The notes: a model not told the origin generated them from the sequence alone. DNA of 43,424 bases from JAWAAW01 sp038884575 (GCA_038884575.1 JAWABQ010000006.1:1-43424); one strand, 5' to 3'. Counted from the stretch's first letter, positions 1-7,812 are shown. Made by a program: numbers and translations.

Positions 1-1
1 C

Positions 2-199
2 TCAATGCTGCTTTATGCAGGAAGAAAACCAATATTCGTTATTGATGCATACACAAAAAGAATATGCTCACGCCATGGAATATGCAAGCCAGATGCTAAG
101 TATCACGAATTGCAGGAAAAATTTCACAAGAAACTGCCGCGAAATCACCAGCTTTATAACGAACTGCACGCTTTGTTGGTGGAGGAGGGGAAGAAGTAA
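2..199 (+). CDS. HhH-GPD DNA glycosylase, endonuclease III-related (C-terminal fragment)
   Basis: The window opens inside this gene, so only the last 65 residues are visible and the true start lies upstream. The fragment reads KPIFVIDAYTKRICSRHG, the catalytic-Asp region of the HhH-GPD family (V-D-x-Y-T-x-R), followed by a helix-rich tail ending YNELHALLVEEGKK. That tail resembles the end of endonuclease III-related base-excision glycosylases. The protein ends at GKK with no C-x6-C-x2-C-x5-C iron-sulfur loop, which fits the cluster-less branch (MagIII-like or Nth-related) rather than classical Nth. Its expected role is to remove damaged bases from DNA. The family call is fairly secure; substrate specificity cannot be judged. 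Confidence 0.72.
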   Translation, partial: SMLLYAGRKPIFVIDAYTKRICSRHGICKPDAKYHELQEKFHKKLPRNHQLYNELHALLVEEGKK

Positions 200-264
200 A
201 GTACTAAATGCGCCTGCGAACAGCAAGGAACTGCCTGTGTAGTCCTTGCTGCTACAACTTATCG

Positions 265-272
265 TTATATAA
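265..272 (+). promoter_or_regulatory. TATA box of the coiled-coil operon
   Basis: TTATATAA is centred 26 nt before the ATG at 294. This is the distance expected for an archaeal promoter driving a leaderless mRNA, and it supports ATG 294 over the in-frame TTG at 282. Confidence 0.6.
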
Positions 273-293
273 TCTTGTGGCTTGGAACAAGGC

Positions 294-992
294 ATGAATG
301 ACAGCTCGCATGATGGGTATTTGCAGAGTATTGCAGAAGCGCAAAACCTCCTTGCAGGGCTTATGGGAAGCCTGCGGATGCCTGACACAAGGGAAAGGCT
401 TGGGACAGGCGACGCAGTCCAGCAAAAGGAAAAGGCATCAGAAGTGTACGATTCCTTCATGCAAAAGGCATACGAATATGGCAAGGCCCTCAAAACAAGC
501 AAGTACAGGGGATTCTGCGGGCGCTTGCTGAAAATAACAGACAGGCTGGGCATAACATCAAAGCACAAGCGCTATGTTGCCCTGAGGGGAAAATACGAAA
601 GCACACTTGGAAGCGCTTTTGAAGCCAAAAAAACACTCACAGGAATTGTTGAAAAGCTTGAAAGCGAGGAGGAAACAACAAGAAAAGCCTCAGACATGCC
701 GGGCCAGGACGGTGCTGTCGGAATGGCATACAGCCGCCTTGCTCTTTACCAAATACACACCTGCAAGGAGCACGCAAAAATCCTGCTTGGCGTTGTTGAC
801 AAGTACACCAAAGGCCTGGATGCAGCAGTTTCCTGCCTTGAAAAACAGGACTGGAAAAACGCAACCATCATGAAAAAGCGCTTTGAACAATTCCAGCCGG
901 CTGTAAAAAAGCAGCCTGAATATGAAATTCCGCTTGACAACAGCCTTTTTGAGCTGGACCCGAATGACCTGAAGCTTGAAAAGGTGGCGTGA
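294..992 (+). CDS. Uncharacterised helical protein A (232 aa)
   Basis: I do not recognise this protein. It is hydrophilic, rich in Lys, Glu and Ala, almost wholly helical in appearance, and has no signal peptide or membrane segment, so it is probably cytoplasmic. Residues about 40-110 contain many Lys/Arg (for example KHKRYVALRGKYES). The C-terminus is acidic (IPLDNSLFELDPNDLKLEKVA). I chose ATG 294 because a TATA box lies 26 nt upstream. Four nucleotides separate it from the next coiled-coil gene, so the two are probably cotranscribed. A structural or scaffolding role is possible, but this is only an inference from composition. Confidence 0.7.
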   Translation: MNDSSHDGYLQSIAEAQNLLAGLMGSLRMPDTRERLGTGDAVQQKEKASEVYDSFMQKAYEYGKALKTSKYRGFCGRLLKITDRLGITSKHKRYVALRGKYESTLGSAFEAKKTLTGIVEKLESEEETTRKASDMPGQDGAVGMAYSRLALYQIHTCKEHAKILLGVVDKYTKGLDAAVSCLEKQDWKNATIMKKRFEQFQPAVKKQPEYEIPLDNSLFELDPNDLKLEKVA

Positions 993-996
993 CAAA

Positions 997-1779
997 ATGG
1001 CAAATGCGCTTGAGTGCATTACAGAGTGTTTCAAGGCGCTTGACAAGTTATGCAGCCATGAAAACATCAATGACTACTTCTTCACAACAGAACAGGGCGA
1101 TGCCTTCCAGCCGGACGCGTACAAAAACGCGTTTCGCGAATACATGAATTCTGTCTTTTGCCTTATGGAGGCAGAAAGATCAGCAATGCGCGCTGTGGAA
1201 AAAGGCATGCAGCATTTTGGCGGAAAAATGGCAGAAACATTTGAAAATCTGCAAAAATGCCCTGTCATAGCCGAGAAATACAGCATAATGGAAGACCACC
1301 TCAAAAAACACCAGAACGCATTCAGGACAGACAGGGAAAAAATGAAGGAATACCTTAAAACATTGTCAGGAAATCAGGAAATGGCAATGAAAGAGCAAAT
1401 CCAGGACATCGGAAAAGAGCTTGACCTTATGGACAGGGACTTAAGCTCAATAAGGCAGAAAAAAGAGCAGGTGGTGCAAATCCAGGAAAAGCTGGTGCAA
1501 AGACTTGCGGAAATCTGCGAAGAAGAAGAGGCAAGGCCGTTAATGGCAAAATACCTTGAACGCACAGTAATGCTGGGATACATCCAGACTTTCCTGTTAT
1601 GCGGAAAAATGCTAAAGGACGAGGGCACAATCAGGACAAGGATGGATTTGGCAATGCTTGGAGTCAGCGCAAGGGAGCACATAAGGTCATACCAGCGCAG
1701 CATTGACGAGAAAATAAAGGCAATAAAGCCAGAGCCTGACATGGAATACCTTGGAAGGCTTGTCCGCCCAAATGAATAA
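997..1779 (+). CDS. Uncharacterised coiled-coil protein B (260 aa)
   Basis: This is a cytoplasmic-looking, strongly charged protein with long heptad-like stretches around residues 110-190 (LDLMDRDLSSIRQKKEQVVQ). It has no recognisable catalytic motif. The start MANALECI was chosen because a GGTGG sequence precedes it by about 10 nt and it begins only 4 nt after the preceding stop. An in-frame upstream ATG at 976 would overlap the previous gene. It is the middle member of a run of three coiled-coil genes and is probably translated from the same transcript as gene A. Function is unknown. Confidence 0.7.
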   Translation: MANALECITECFKALDKLCSHENINDYFFTTEQGDAFQPDAYKNAFREYMNSVFCLMEAERSAMRAVEKGMQHFGGKMAETFENLQKCPVIAEKYSIMEDHLKKHQNAFRTDREKMKEYLKTLSGNQEMAMKEQIQDIGKELDLMDRDLSSIRQKKEQVVQIQEKLVQRLAEICEEEEARPLMAKYLERTVMLGYIQTFLLCGKMLKDEGTIRTRMDLAMLGVSAREHIRSYQRSIDEKIKAIKPEPDMEYLGRLVRPNE

Positions 1780-1819
1780 CAGGCTTGCTTGATTGTCGTC
1801 CTTCCCGCCACAACAACGC

Positions 1820-1827
1820 ATTAAATA
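1820..1827 (+). promoter_or_regulatory. TATA box of coiled-coil gene C
   Basis: ATTAAATA lies about 27 nt before ATG 1851. It supports a separate leaderless transcript starting at MCMFGWRDW rather than at the upstream TTG 1785. Confidence 0.5.
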
Positions 1828-1850
1828 GACCTTTTTCATTTATTGCCGGC

Positions 1851-2564
1851 ATGTGCATGTTTGGCTGGCGTGACTGGACAAGGAAGTCTGAAAAGCTTTT
1901 TACGAGGCAGTACATGCGCCAGCTGCGCGAGGTCGCTTACAGGCTGGATGCATTGCGCAGGGTTGAGCCTGCAGGTCCTAAAGCAGAACTATACAGGATC
2001 TTGCGAACCGTAGGCCTCATAAAGCCTGTGAAAGATGCGCGCATGGAGCTTCTGGAAGCAGTCATTAATGCAGCATCGTCAGCAAAAGACCTTATAAACA
2101 TTTATGAGGGCAATGTGAATGAAATTGCCAGGGAGAATGCTGTGCGTAAAAAATACATCAAGCAGTGCGGGCTGGAAGCCAGGGCATACCAGCACATGAC
2201 TGACAAAAAGGAAAATTTGGATGTACAGCGACCTCCTGAAATTGCCGAATTGTGCGAAAAGCTTGAGGAGGAAGAGAAAAAACTGGCGCCCATCGAACAA
2301 AGGCCTGCCAAATGGAGGAGGGAGATGGCAAATTACAACAAACAATTGCTCCAGGGCTGCCTTGATAGTGAAAAAAAGGAATACGCCAAGTTCAAGAAAT
2401 TGCTTGATGAGTTCAGAAGCAGCAGGAAAGTCCTTTATGAAATAGCAGGATTAATCAGGAAAACTGCAAACATGTCTGATGATTTCCCATTGGCAGAGCT
2501 AATTCAGGAAAGGCTTGTGAAAAACAACATATTCAGCACACAACACACCCTGCCTGTTTCATGA
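1851..2564 (+). CDS. Uncharacterised coiled-coil protein C (237 aa)
   Basis: This is the third consecutive coiled-coil protein of similar size. It is soluble and charged, with a predicted coiled coil near residues 115-165 (EIAELCEKLEEEEKKLAPIE). No signal peptide, membrane helix or enzymatic motif is visible. The N-terminal segment MCMFGWRDWTRKSEKLF is basic and aromatic. A TATA box 27 nt upstream places the start at ATG 1851, so it appears to have its own leaderless promoter. I see no clear sequence repeat shared with proteins A and B, only a common size and composition. Function is unknown. Confidence 0.7.
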   Translation: MCMFGWRDWTRKSEKLFTRQYMRQLREVAYRLDALRRVEPAGPKAELYRILRTVGLIKPVKDARMELLEAVINAASSAKDLINIYEGNVNEIARENAVRKKYIKQCGLEARAYQHMTDKKENLDVQRPPEIAELCEKLEEEEKKLAPIEQRPAKWRREMANYNKQLLQGCLDSEKKEYAKFKKLLDEFRSSRKVLYEIAGLIRKTANMSDDFPLAELIQERLVKNNIFSTQHTLPVS

Positions 2565-2579
2565 CCTGCCGGAATAATG

Positions 2580-2587
2580 TTTAAATA
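2580..2587 (+). promoter_or_regulatory. TATA box of the 2610 gene
   Basis: TTTAAATA is centred 27 nt before ATG 2610, the arrangement of a leaderless archaeal transcript. Confidence 0.6.
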
Positions 2588-2609
2588 CCAATGCTTCTAA
2601 GCAGCCATC

Positions 2610-3308
2610 ATGTCATGGATTATCTGGCTTGTTGTGCTTTTGGCAGCGCTTGTTGTCACAGGATGGGTTCTCAGGAAGATTGGAAGGCTTTTTGCGCTTG
2701 TTGTCATGCTGTGCCTTGCTGCGGCAATAATCGTGGCTGGCGCATGGGTGCTGATAGACTCAAATGACCTCAGCCAGCACTTTTACCAGGACGACAAGCT
2801 GGTGTTGCTGGACATTGACACAAGGGTCGCGGGCGCGTTTGTGCTCGGGGAAAGCAAAATCCCAAGGCCAATTGGCGACATGGCTGGTATAATACGCGCA
2901 TACCCTGACCTTTCAAAAATAAAAGGCAATTATTACAAAGTCATTGTCATGGACTGGAGCGTTGTCGAAGGCAACATCAGCATTCCCGGCTTCAAGGCAA
3001 CAGGCAGGGAAATAAGGAGCGCAATGGTCTCAGGCAAGCCAAGGGACCTGCTCATCAAGAAAAGCTCAGAGGCGCTTGGAGGCGGGCTGCTTGCAGACAT
3101 TACAGCCCAGGCAATCGCAATGTACCCATCAGAGGAAATGTTTGCGAGCTCAATGTTCGCAATCCTTGCAGCAGAGCCCTTAAGCAACCCTGACAAGATG
3201 CTAAAGGGGATGAAGGAAGGAAAAGTTATTGTCTACCCGGAAACAATAGTATTTAAAACCATAAAGTTCTTACCGCTTGATTTGGCAAGGCTTTTGGTGC
3301 CATCATAA
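2610..3308 (+). CDS. Uncharacterised membrane-anchored protein (232 aa)
   Basis: Two hydrophobic helices (about residues 3-21 and 27-48) are joined by a short basic turn (RKIGR), so the protein starts with a membrane hairpin. The remaining 180 residues form a mixed alpha/beta soluble domain that includes LLADITAQAIAMYPSEEMFA. The region of about residues 62-130 contains no known motif. It is the first gene of a run ending in lspA: the next gene starts 14 nt downstream and lspA overlaps that one. The start is fixed by a TATA box 27 nt upstream. I do not recognise the family; a membrane-associated role linked to export is a guess from position only. Confidence 0.75.
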   Translation: MSWIIWLVVLLAALVVTGWVLRKIGRLFALVVMLCLAAAIIVAGAWVLIDSNDLSQHFYQDDKLVLLDIDTRVAGAFVLGESKIPRPIGDMAGIIRAYPDLSKIKGNYYKVIVMDWSVVEGNISIPGFKATGREIRSAMVSGKPRDLLIKKSSEALGGGLLADITAQAIAMYPSEEMFASSMFAILAAEPLSNPDKMLKGMKEGKVIVYPETIVFKTIKFLPLDLARLLVPS

Positions 3309-3321
3309 AAAAAGAGGCAAA

Positions 3322-3765
3322 ATGGGGCTGCTAAGAAGATTGTTCGGCAAAAAAGAGGAAATGCCTGAATTTGACCTTGGAAAGCATCCAGGGCTGGAGG
3401 CAGGGCCAGGGCTTGGAATGCCACCAGGACTGGGCCCATCAGCAGGGATAACAGAAATGCCGCCTGAAGCAGGAATGCCAGTCCTTGAAGACATTGGAAC
3501 AGCACCCCCTGCGCCATACCCAGGAATGCCTGACGCGTTAGCGACAGACCAGCCAGGCCGCAACCTGGCGCTGGGAAAGCCAGCGCCGTCAGCATTTTCC
3601 CCCCAGCCAAGCGCGCCTGACACATCAAGGGAATTCCAGGTCGTAAACGCAAAGCTTGACACGCTGAAAGCTCTGCTCGACAGCATCAATGCAAAGCTTG
3701 ACCGCATTGAGCAAAAGCCAAGGGAAGAAGAGCCAATACCGCTAAGCGTCAGAAGATGGCGATAA
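3322..3765 (+). CDS. Pro/Gly-rich linker protein with C-terminal coiled coil (147 aa)
   Basis: The N-terminus is short and basic (MGLLRRLFGKKEE). About 80 residues of low-complexity Pro/Gly/Met/Ala sequence follow (PGLGMPPGLGPSAG is typical), and the protein ends in a heptad segment (FQVVNAKLDTLKALLDSINAKLDRIEQ, about residues 106-132). There is no signal peptide. A basic amphipathic start plus coiled coil suggests a small peripheral, oligomerising protein. The start is set by an AGAGG sequence just before ATG 3322. Its end overlaps the lspA start by 10 nt, so the two are translationally coupled. Function is unknown. Confidence 0.7.
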   Translation: MGLLRRLFGKKEEMPEFDLGKHPGLEAGPGLGMPPGLGPSAGITEMPPEAGMPVLEDIGTAPPAPYPGMPDALATDQPGRNLALGKPAPSAFSPQPSAPDTSREFQVVNAKLDTLKALLDSINAKLDRIEQKPREEEPIPLSVRRWR

Positions 3766-4214
3766 AAACACCCAAAGGCAGAATCATACTTTTCTGGACT
3801 GCAGTCATTGTCATAATACTTGACATTGCCACAAAAGTCTGGGTGCGCAGCGCAATTCCTGCCAATGGAAGCTTTGATATCCTGCCATTCCTGAGCATTA
3901 CGCACGTGCAAAACCCAGGAGTGGCATTTGGGCTGCTGCAGTTCGCATCATTAAGATGGGTTTATGTCGCAGTTGCACTGGCTGTCGCAATAATAATAGC
4001 AAACTCCTGCAGGCACAACAAGCTCAAATCCCATTTCCTCCTCTGGGGGCTCATCATGGGCGGGGCATTGGGCAACGCATTGGACAGGATTTTCATCGGC
4101 ACAGTAACAGACTTCATTGACTTTCATTTCTGGCCTGCGTTCAACATTGCAGACTCTGCCCTGACAATCGGAATTGTCCTGCTGATAATTCATGCTTTCA
4201 GAAAAGAGGAATGA
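3756..4214 (+). CDS. lspA: Prolipoprotein signal peptidase (signal peptidase II)
   Basis: LspA is a membrane aspartyl protease that cuts the signal peptide from lipid-modified prolipoproteins just before the +1 cysteine. The length (152 aa) and four hydrophobic helices fit the family. Visible signatures are the D-x-x-T-K element (D23-K27), N-P-G-V-A-F-G (53-59), G-N-A-L-D-R (106-111), and the two catalytic aspartates in VTDFIDF (D119) and FNIADS (D133). The enzyme is normally bacterial; archaea are generally described as lacking it, although lipobox proteins are common there. Its partner Lgt lies elsewhere in this window. It overlaps the preceding gene by 10 nt. Confidence 0.93.
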   Translation: MAIKTPKGRIILFWTAVIVIILDIATKVWVRSAIPANGSFDILPFLSITHVQNPGVAFGLLQFASLRWVYVAVALAVAIIIANSCRHNKLKSHFLLWGLIMGGALGNALDRIFIGTVTDFIDFHFWPAFNIADSALTIGIVLLIIHAFRKEE

Positions 4215-4272
4215 AATTAAGGCAATAATAATTCTCAAGTCTCTTTAACCGGCTTTTTGGAAATGATTAGTT

Positions 4273-4280
4273 TTTTATAC
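4273..4280 (+). promoter_or_regulatory. TATA box of the GT39-like gene
   Basis: TTTTATAC lies 25-29 nt before the start codon region at 4301-4305, consistent with a leaderless or nearly leaderless mRNA. Confidence 0.5.
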
Positions 4281-4304
4281 ACCCTGCAGTAAAACACGCC
4301 ATGT

Positions 4305-5903
4305 ATGAAAGCAAGGTGGCTGTGGGCAATTATTATCGCAGGGCTTCTATTAAGGGTTCTGACAATCAACAGCGCGCTTTCATTTGACGAGTTCATACAG
4401 ACAAAAGCCGTCATTGAGGCAAACCCCGCAGGGCTTGACAAGTACACAGAAATGAACCCCCTTACAACATGGACAAGGATTGCTGTCACAAAAATCCTTG
4501 GTGTGCATGTCTGGTCATTGCGCCTCACCTCGCTGATTTTCGCAATGCTCACCCTCTGGCTCACTTATGCTTTCGCAAAAGAACTCTATGATAAAAAAAC
4601 AGCAGCATGGGCTGCGGCATTGCTTTCATTAAGCGCATTGCACGCGCTTGTCTCAACATCCATCTCCTTTGACGGCGCATTCCTCACTTTTTATACCCTA
4701 TTGACAATGTACTGCTATGCAATGCTTGAAAAGTATTCTGAGAAAAAATGGCTCATCCTCACAGGAATCTCCTTTGGGCTTTGCGTGCTAACAAAGTATC
4801 CGGGAGTGCTTGTAATAATAGCAATCGCGCTTTACTCATTAATCAGGGGCAGGAACATAATCAAAACAATAAAGGAGTGTGCAATCATCAGCATAATCGG
4901 CATTGCTGTCTTCAGCATTTTCCCAATCATAGCCTTCCTGACAGACCCGAGCTATTTCTGGGCGTCATGGCAGCACGGAAGCGCCTATTTCAGGCAAAGG
5001 GAAGCAAGCATTGCGCTTTTGGCAATCCAGTACGCGCTTGCAATGATGTGGATTGGCCCTTTGCTGCTCTTCGGCTACCTGCTCAGCTGGAAAGCAAGGA
5101 AAAAGCAGGACTGGATTTTCCACTCACTAATCATCATAATCCTTGCATTTTACACCTTTGTCGTGCAGGACGCATTCAGGCCTGTGGAAAGGTATTTCAC
5201 AATACTCCTGCCTGCATTGTGCATACTTGCAGGAAAATATTTTGCCTCGCTGAACATCAAAAAATGGAAGCTGTTCTGGATTGTTTTCCCAGCAATGCTT
5301 GCAATTGACTACACCCTCAGCTTTTTGCCTGCAAAGATACTGCCGTTTTACCCCAAGACAGGATTCATCAATGCAGTTGCCTCACTAAGCTGGAATTTCC
5401 TTGTGCCTTTCACAGGCGACCAGGGCCCTGCAGGGCTGTACATCAGCTTCCTGGTGATAGCGCTGGCGTTCATAACCAGCACTGCCTGCTTTGTTTTCGC
5501 GTTGGTGAACAAAAAAAAGGCAGCAGGAATCCTGCTCGCAGCAGGCCTTTCGCTGTCAGTATTTTTCATGCTTGAATTGTCATTGCACATTTCATCGCCT
5601 GATATCAGCGCAGCAATAAAGCAAACAGCAAACTACGTGAAGGATAACAGCATGCCAGGACCGTATTACACGTTCAGGGATTATGCAATGAGGTATTACA
5701 TAGGGCAGGACTCTGAGAATTTTGACTTCAGCACAAGCCCTGATGATATCAAGGCAAAGCTGGAAAAAGGAGGCACGCTCATAATAATTGACTTCCCTGC
5801 TGTTGACAAGAATTCTGCATTGTGGAAAAGCCTGACATCGTGCGAGCAAAAGGCTGTTTTTGCAAGCAAAAAAGTCAAGCTTGGCTATGTCTATGCTTGC
5901 TGA
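4305..5903 (+). CDS. GT39/PMT-like polytopic glycosyltransferase (532 aa)
   Basis: This is a membrane protein with about 11-13 hydrophobic helices. An acidic pair sits in the first outer loop (SFDEFIQ, D28-E29), the position of the catalytic Asp in the GT-C fold (PMT, ArnT, GT83/GT39). Such enzymes use lipid-phosphate sugars to glycosylate proteins or lipids at the outer membrane face. The remaining loop sequence (RPVERYFTILLPALCILAG) also fits the PMT_2 group. A short soluble domain of about 100 residues ends the protein. It stands alone, with its own TATA box, just before the surface-protein array, so surface proteins are plausible acceptors (inference). Donor and acceptor cannot be told from the sequence. 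Confidence 0.75.
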   Translation: MKARWLWAIIIAGLLLRVLTINSALSFDEFIQTKAVIEANPAGLDKYTEMNPLTTWTRIAVTKILGVHVWSLRLTSLIFAMLTLWLTYAFAKELYDKKTAAWAAALLSLSALHALVSTSISFDGAFLTFYTLLTMYCYAMLEKYSEKKWLILTGISFGLCVLTKYPGVLVIIAIALYSLIRGRNIIKTIKECAIISIIGIAVFSIFPIIAFLTDPSYFWASWQHGSAYFRQREASIALLAIQYALAMMWIGPLLLFGYLLSWKARKKQDWIFHSLIIIILAFYTFVVQDAFRPVERYFTILLPALCILAGKYFASLNIKKWKLFWIVFPAMLAIDYTLSFLPAKILPFYPKTGFINAVASLSWNFLVPFTGDQGPAGLYISFLVIALAFITSTACFVFALVNKKKAAGILLAAGLSLSVFFMLELSLHISSPDISAAIKQTANYVKDNSMPGPYYTFRDYAMRYYIGQDSENFDFSTSPDDIKAKLEKGGTLIIIDFPAVDKNSALWKSLTSCEQKAVFASKKVKLGYVYAC

Positions 5904-5910
5904 AGAAAGG

Positions 5911-5918
5911 TTTTAATA
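5911..5918 (+). promoter_or_regulatory. TATA box of the 5940 secreted-protein gene
   Basis: TTTTAATA is centred 26 nt before ATG 5940, consistent with a leaderless transcript. Confidence 0.5.
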
Positions 5919-5939
5919 CTATCAGCGCAAAGCAACATC

Positions 5940-6566
5940 ATGAGCTTCACAACGCGTTTTAATCTGATTGTGCTGGTTTTGATGCTGACTTTTCCTTTTG
6001 TTTTTGCTGCAATGGAAAAAGGAAGCATGGCATATTCTCCTGCAAGGAGCACCCAGGAGCAGGTTCAGCAGGCAATGATACAGCTGCAGTCATGGAACTC
6101 AACACCCACAGGCGCCATAACTTTCACAAGGATGTGGGGCTCGCCGATGTATGTGCTGAGGGCAAACACAACGCAGGGGTTTGCAGGCCTGTGCCAGGTT
6201 ATTGGAAACAGGACATCGTGCATTACAAGTGCAATGAAAAGGGGAAGCACTTTCCCGACAGGCACAAACGGGCTTGGCATTTATGACATGGCTGCCGGAA
6301 GGATGGGGCAGTGCAAAAGGGGCGCAACAAAATGCGTGAACAACACGTTTGAAAGGTGCGTGGGTGGATTCTGGGTGTCGGCAGAGCAGTGCAAGAAATC
6401 AGAGGTGTGCACCCCGCAGGGCTGCAGGATCGGAAGGATTTCAAGGTATCCGCAGGTGAAAATCAGCCAGCAGGGCATTGCCCCTCCAAGGTATGGCAAC
6501 CTGACAAGGCGCGGACAGACAGTGTATGTTGCGATTGCGGATATAGGCGGCAGCTTTGTATCGTAA
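5940..6566 (+). CDS. Secreted Cys-containing protein (208 aa)
   Basis: A Sec signal peptide covers residues 1-23 (hydrophobic core LIVLVLMLTFPFVFA, cleavage after A). The mature part has two regions. The first, of about 80 residues, contains paired cysteines (GLCQVIGNRTSC). The second is a small Cys-rich knot (residues about 125-165) with the pattern C-x6-C-x6-C-x8-C-x5-C-x4-C. Several N-x-S/T sequons are present (NTT, NRT, NNT, NLT). No lipobox is seen, so it should be released or surface-bound. It opens the surface-protein array and the TATA box of the next gene overlaps its stop. I do not recognise the family. Confidence 0.72.
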   Translation: MSFTTRFNLIVLVLMLTFPFVFAAMEKGSMAYSPARSTQEQVQQAMIQLQSWNSTPTGAITFTRMWGSPMYVLRANTTQGFAGLCQVIGNRTSCITSAMKRGSTFPTGTNGLGIYDMAAGRMGQCKRGATKCVNNTFERCVGGFWVSAEQCKKSEVCTPQGCRIGRISRYPQVKISQQGIAPPRYGNLTRRGQTVYVAIADIGGSFVS

Positions 6567-6567
6567 A

Positions 6568-6619
6568 GTATTTATACTGAACTGACTCGGTTATGCAAAT
6601 CAAAGTCAAAACGAGGTGA
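6568..6619 (+). promoter_or_regulatory. Promoter and strong ribosome binding site of surface protein 1
   Basis: A TATA box (GTATTTATAC) overlaps the preceding stop codon. About 35 nt later comes GAGGTGA (6613-6619), 6 nt before ATG 6626. TATA-to-start spacing is about 52 nt, so this mRNA has a short leader with a full Shine-Dalgarno site, unlike the leaderless neighbours. Confidence 0.7.
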
Positions 6620-6625
6620 CTTTTT

Positions 6626-7015
6626 ATGGATGAAAAAGGAATTGCAATGGCGATTCTTGGCATAGTTGCTGTTATTGCTGTTGTCGGCCTTGTGCTTTTG
6701 TTCAAGAGCGCGACAGGAATGGGACTGTACGGCGGCGAGCTCACAAGGGTACCTGGCGTCGACCTGTACGAGAAAGGAGAGTCTGTGCCAAGGTACACAA
6801 GCCCTGTGCCCTCAGACGAAGGGGGAACATACTACCAGTACAGGGAGGACTGGGCAGGACTTGAGCGCGACCCGTGCCCCTATACTGACTATTATGTTTC
6901 AACAACTGCAAGCGCAGCAGGGGCAAGGAGTGACTGCATACCAAGCGCAATAACTTATGGAATGGTCTGCTGCAGGCCCGGAGGAAGGGCATACGCAGAA
7001 GGCTACTACGACTAA
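6626..7015 (+). CDS. Pilin-like small surface protein 1 (129 aa, CC-type)
   Basis: This is the first member of the array. A five-residue N-terminus ends in Lys-Gly (MDEKG) and is followed at once by a 21-residue hydrophobic helix (IAMAILGIVAVIAVVGLVLLF). The outer domain is Gly/Tyr-rich and ends in the pattern C-x19-C-x10-CC. The hydrophobic core is nearly identical in four other genes here, while the outer part differs. The Lys-Gly junction before a hydrophobic helix resembles class III (prepilin-type) signal peptides processed by PibD/FlaK, but the leader is short and acidic, so it may simply be a signal anchor. It has its own promoter, strong RBS and a T-rich terminator, all consistent with high expression. 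Confidence 0.8.
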   Translation: MDEKGIAMAILGIVAVIAVVGLVLLFKSATGMGLYGGELTRVPGVDLYEKGESVPRYTSPVPSDEGGTYYQYREDWAGLERDPCPYTDYYVSTTASAAGARSDCIPSAITYGMVCCRPGGRAYAEGYYD

Positions 7016-7056
7016 TTATTTTTTTCTTTTACTTTTTTCTTCGAATTTTTTATTTG
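7016..7056 (+). terminator. T-rich terminator after surface protein 1
   Basis: Directly after the stop codon, repeated runs of T (about 30 of 37 bases) form an archaeal oligo-T terminator. No clear stem is visible. Confidence 0.6.
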
Positions 7057-7140
7057 AATTTGAGCTTTTATGGTTTTGTCTTTGCGCTGTAAGCGTCCAA
7101 TATGGAACATTCACACAATGAAGTTTGTTTTGCCAGAAAC

Positions 7141-7186
7141 ATTTATATATGAGCTTGCTCTGGCTAAACACATCAAAACGAGGTGA
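7141..7186 (+). promoter_or_regulatory. Promoter and ribosome binding site of surface protein 2
   Basis: TATA box ATTTATATAT (7141-7150) and GAGGTGA (7180-7186), 7 nt before ATG 7194. The stretch AAAACGAGGTGAT is shared almost exactly with the neighbouring array genes. Confidence 0.75.
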
Positions 7187-7193
7187 TATTACT

Positions 7194-7697
7194 ATGGCAG
7201 AAGAAGGCAAGGGAGTCGCGATGGCGATTCTTGGAATAGTCGCAGTGATAGCCGTTGTCGGGCTCGTGCTTTTGTTCACGGGAGCGACAGGCAAGGTTTC
7301 TGCTGCGCTTCCAAAGGTTTATGGCGGGGTCCATGCAGGAGAGGAATTCCCATACCTGTCAGACAGGTCATCAGGAGGATACCCGCAGACTGCAGGGCAG
7401 CCTGACGCAATCTACTACCCTGTCGGGTTCTACACAGAGAAGCCGGTAGGGGTGCAGCTGCAGGAGGATGCGCCATACTACGCAACAAGCGCATCAGGCA
7501 CAAATCAGTACACAACATTTAACAGGCAGCCATACTATGTGCCAAGCGGGCAGCTTTGCTGGGATGAGACAGGCCAGCCAGGATTCAGGTGCCCGCAGGG
7601 AACAACCTGCATACAAAACATGAAGATTGCAGAAAGTGGCGGATGGGTGCCTGCTCCTGAACACCCGTGCTATGTAAGGGCAAGCCAGGCACAATAA
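7194..7697 (+). CDS. Pilin-like small surface protein 2 (167 aa, CYV-type)
   Basis: The start is MAEEGKG, with the SD site 7 nt upstream; longer readings would run through the promoter. The same hydrophobic helix as in the other array members follows Lys-Gly (VAMAILGIVAVIAVVGLVLL). The outer domain is Tyr/Pro/Gly-rich. Its end differs from protein 1: C-x10-C-P-x-G-x2-C-x19-C-Y-V, a spacing shared exactly (CPxGxxC-x19-CYV) with surface protein 3. DNA coding for the shared helix differs at many silent sites among paralogs, so the identity is kept by selection on the protein and not by recent copying. The protein is probably anchored in the cell membrane with the Cys domain outside. Role unknown. 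Confidence 0.8.
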   Translation: MAEEGKGVAMAILGIVAVIAVVGLVLLFTGATGKVSAALPKVYGGVHAGEEFPYLSDRSSGGYPQTAGQPDAIYYPVGFYTEKPVGVQLQEDAPYYATSASGTNQYTTFNRQPYYVPSGQLCWDETGQPGFRCPQGTTCIQNMKIAESGGWVPAPEHPCYVRASQAQ

Positions 7698-7720
7698 GCC
7701 TGGTATTTTTTTCCTTTTTT
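7684..7720 (+). terminator. Hairpin terminator with the stop codon in its loop
   Basis: CCAGGC (7685-7690) pairs with GCCTGG (7698-7703) around a 7-nt loop that contains the TAA stop. A T-rich run follows (TATTTTTTTCCTTTTTT). This has the form of a bacterial intrinsic terminator and ends the surface protein 2 transcript. Confidence 0.7.
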
Positions 7721-7750
7721 CTTGAATTCCCCTTCTATCAATAATCAAAA

Positions 7751-7812
7751 TATTTATATAGGAGTATAGTAACTCTACTCTCAGATACTCACGTATCACA
7801 AAAACGAGGTGA
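7751..7812 (+). promoter_or_regulatory. Promoter and ribosome binding site of surface protein 3
   Basis: TATA box TATTTATATA (7751-7760) and GAGGTGA (7806-7812) 6 nt before ATG 7819. The leader contains the conserved AAAACGAGGTGAT block. Confidence 0.75.

Noticed and set aside
68..568. Minus-strand frame across the first two genes
   Set aside because: It overlaps two better-supported genes on the plus strand and has no family signature.
7125..7193. Upstream extension of surface protein 2
   Set aside because: It would read through the TATA box and the SD site; paralogs all start at MAEEG or an equivalent.
7016..7193. Possible hidden gene in the longest gap
   Set aside because: The gap contains T-runs, then the promoter of surface protein 2; the frames in it are short and antisense.
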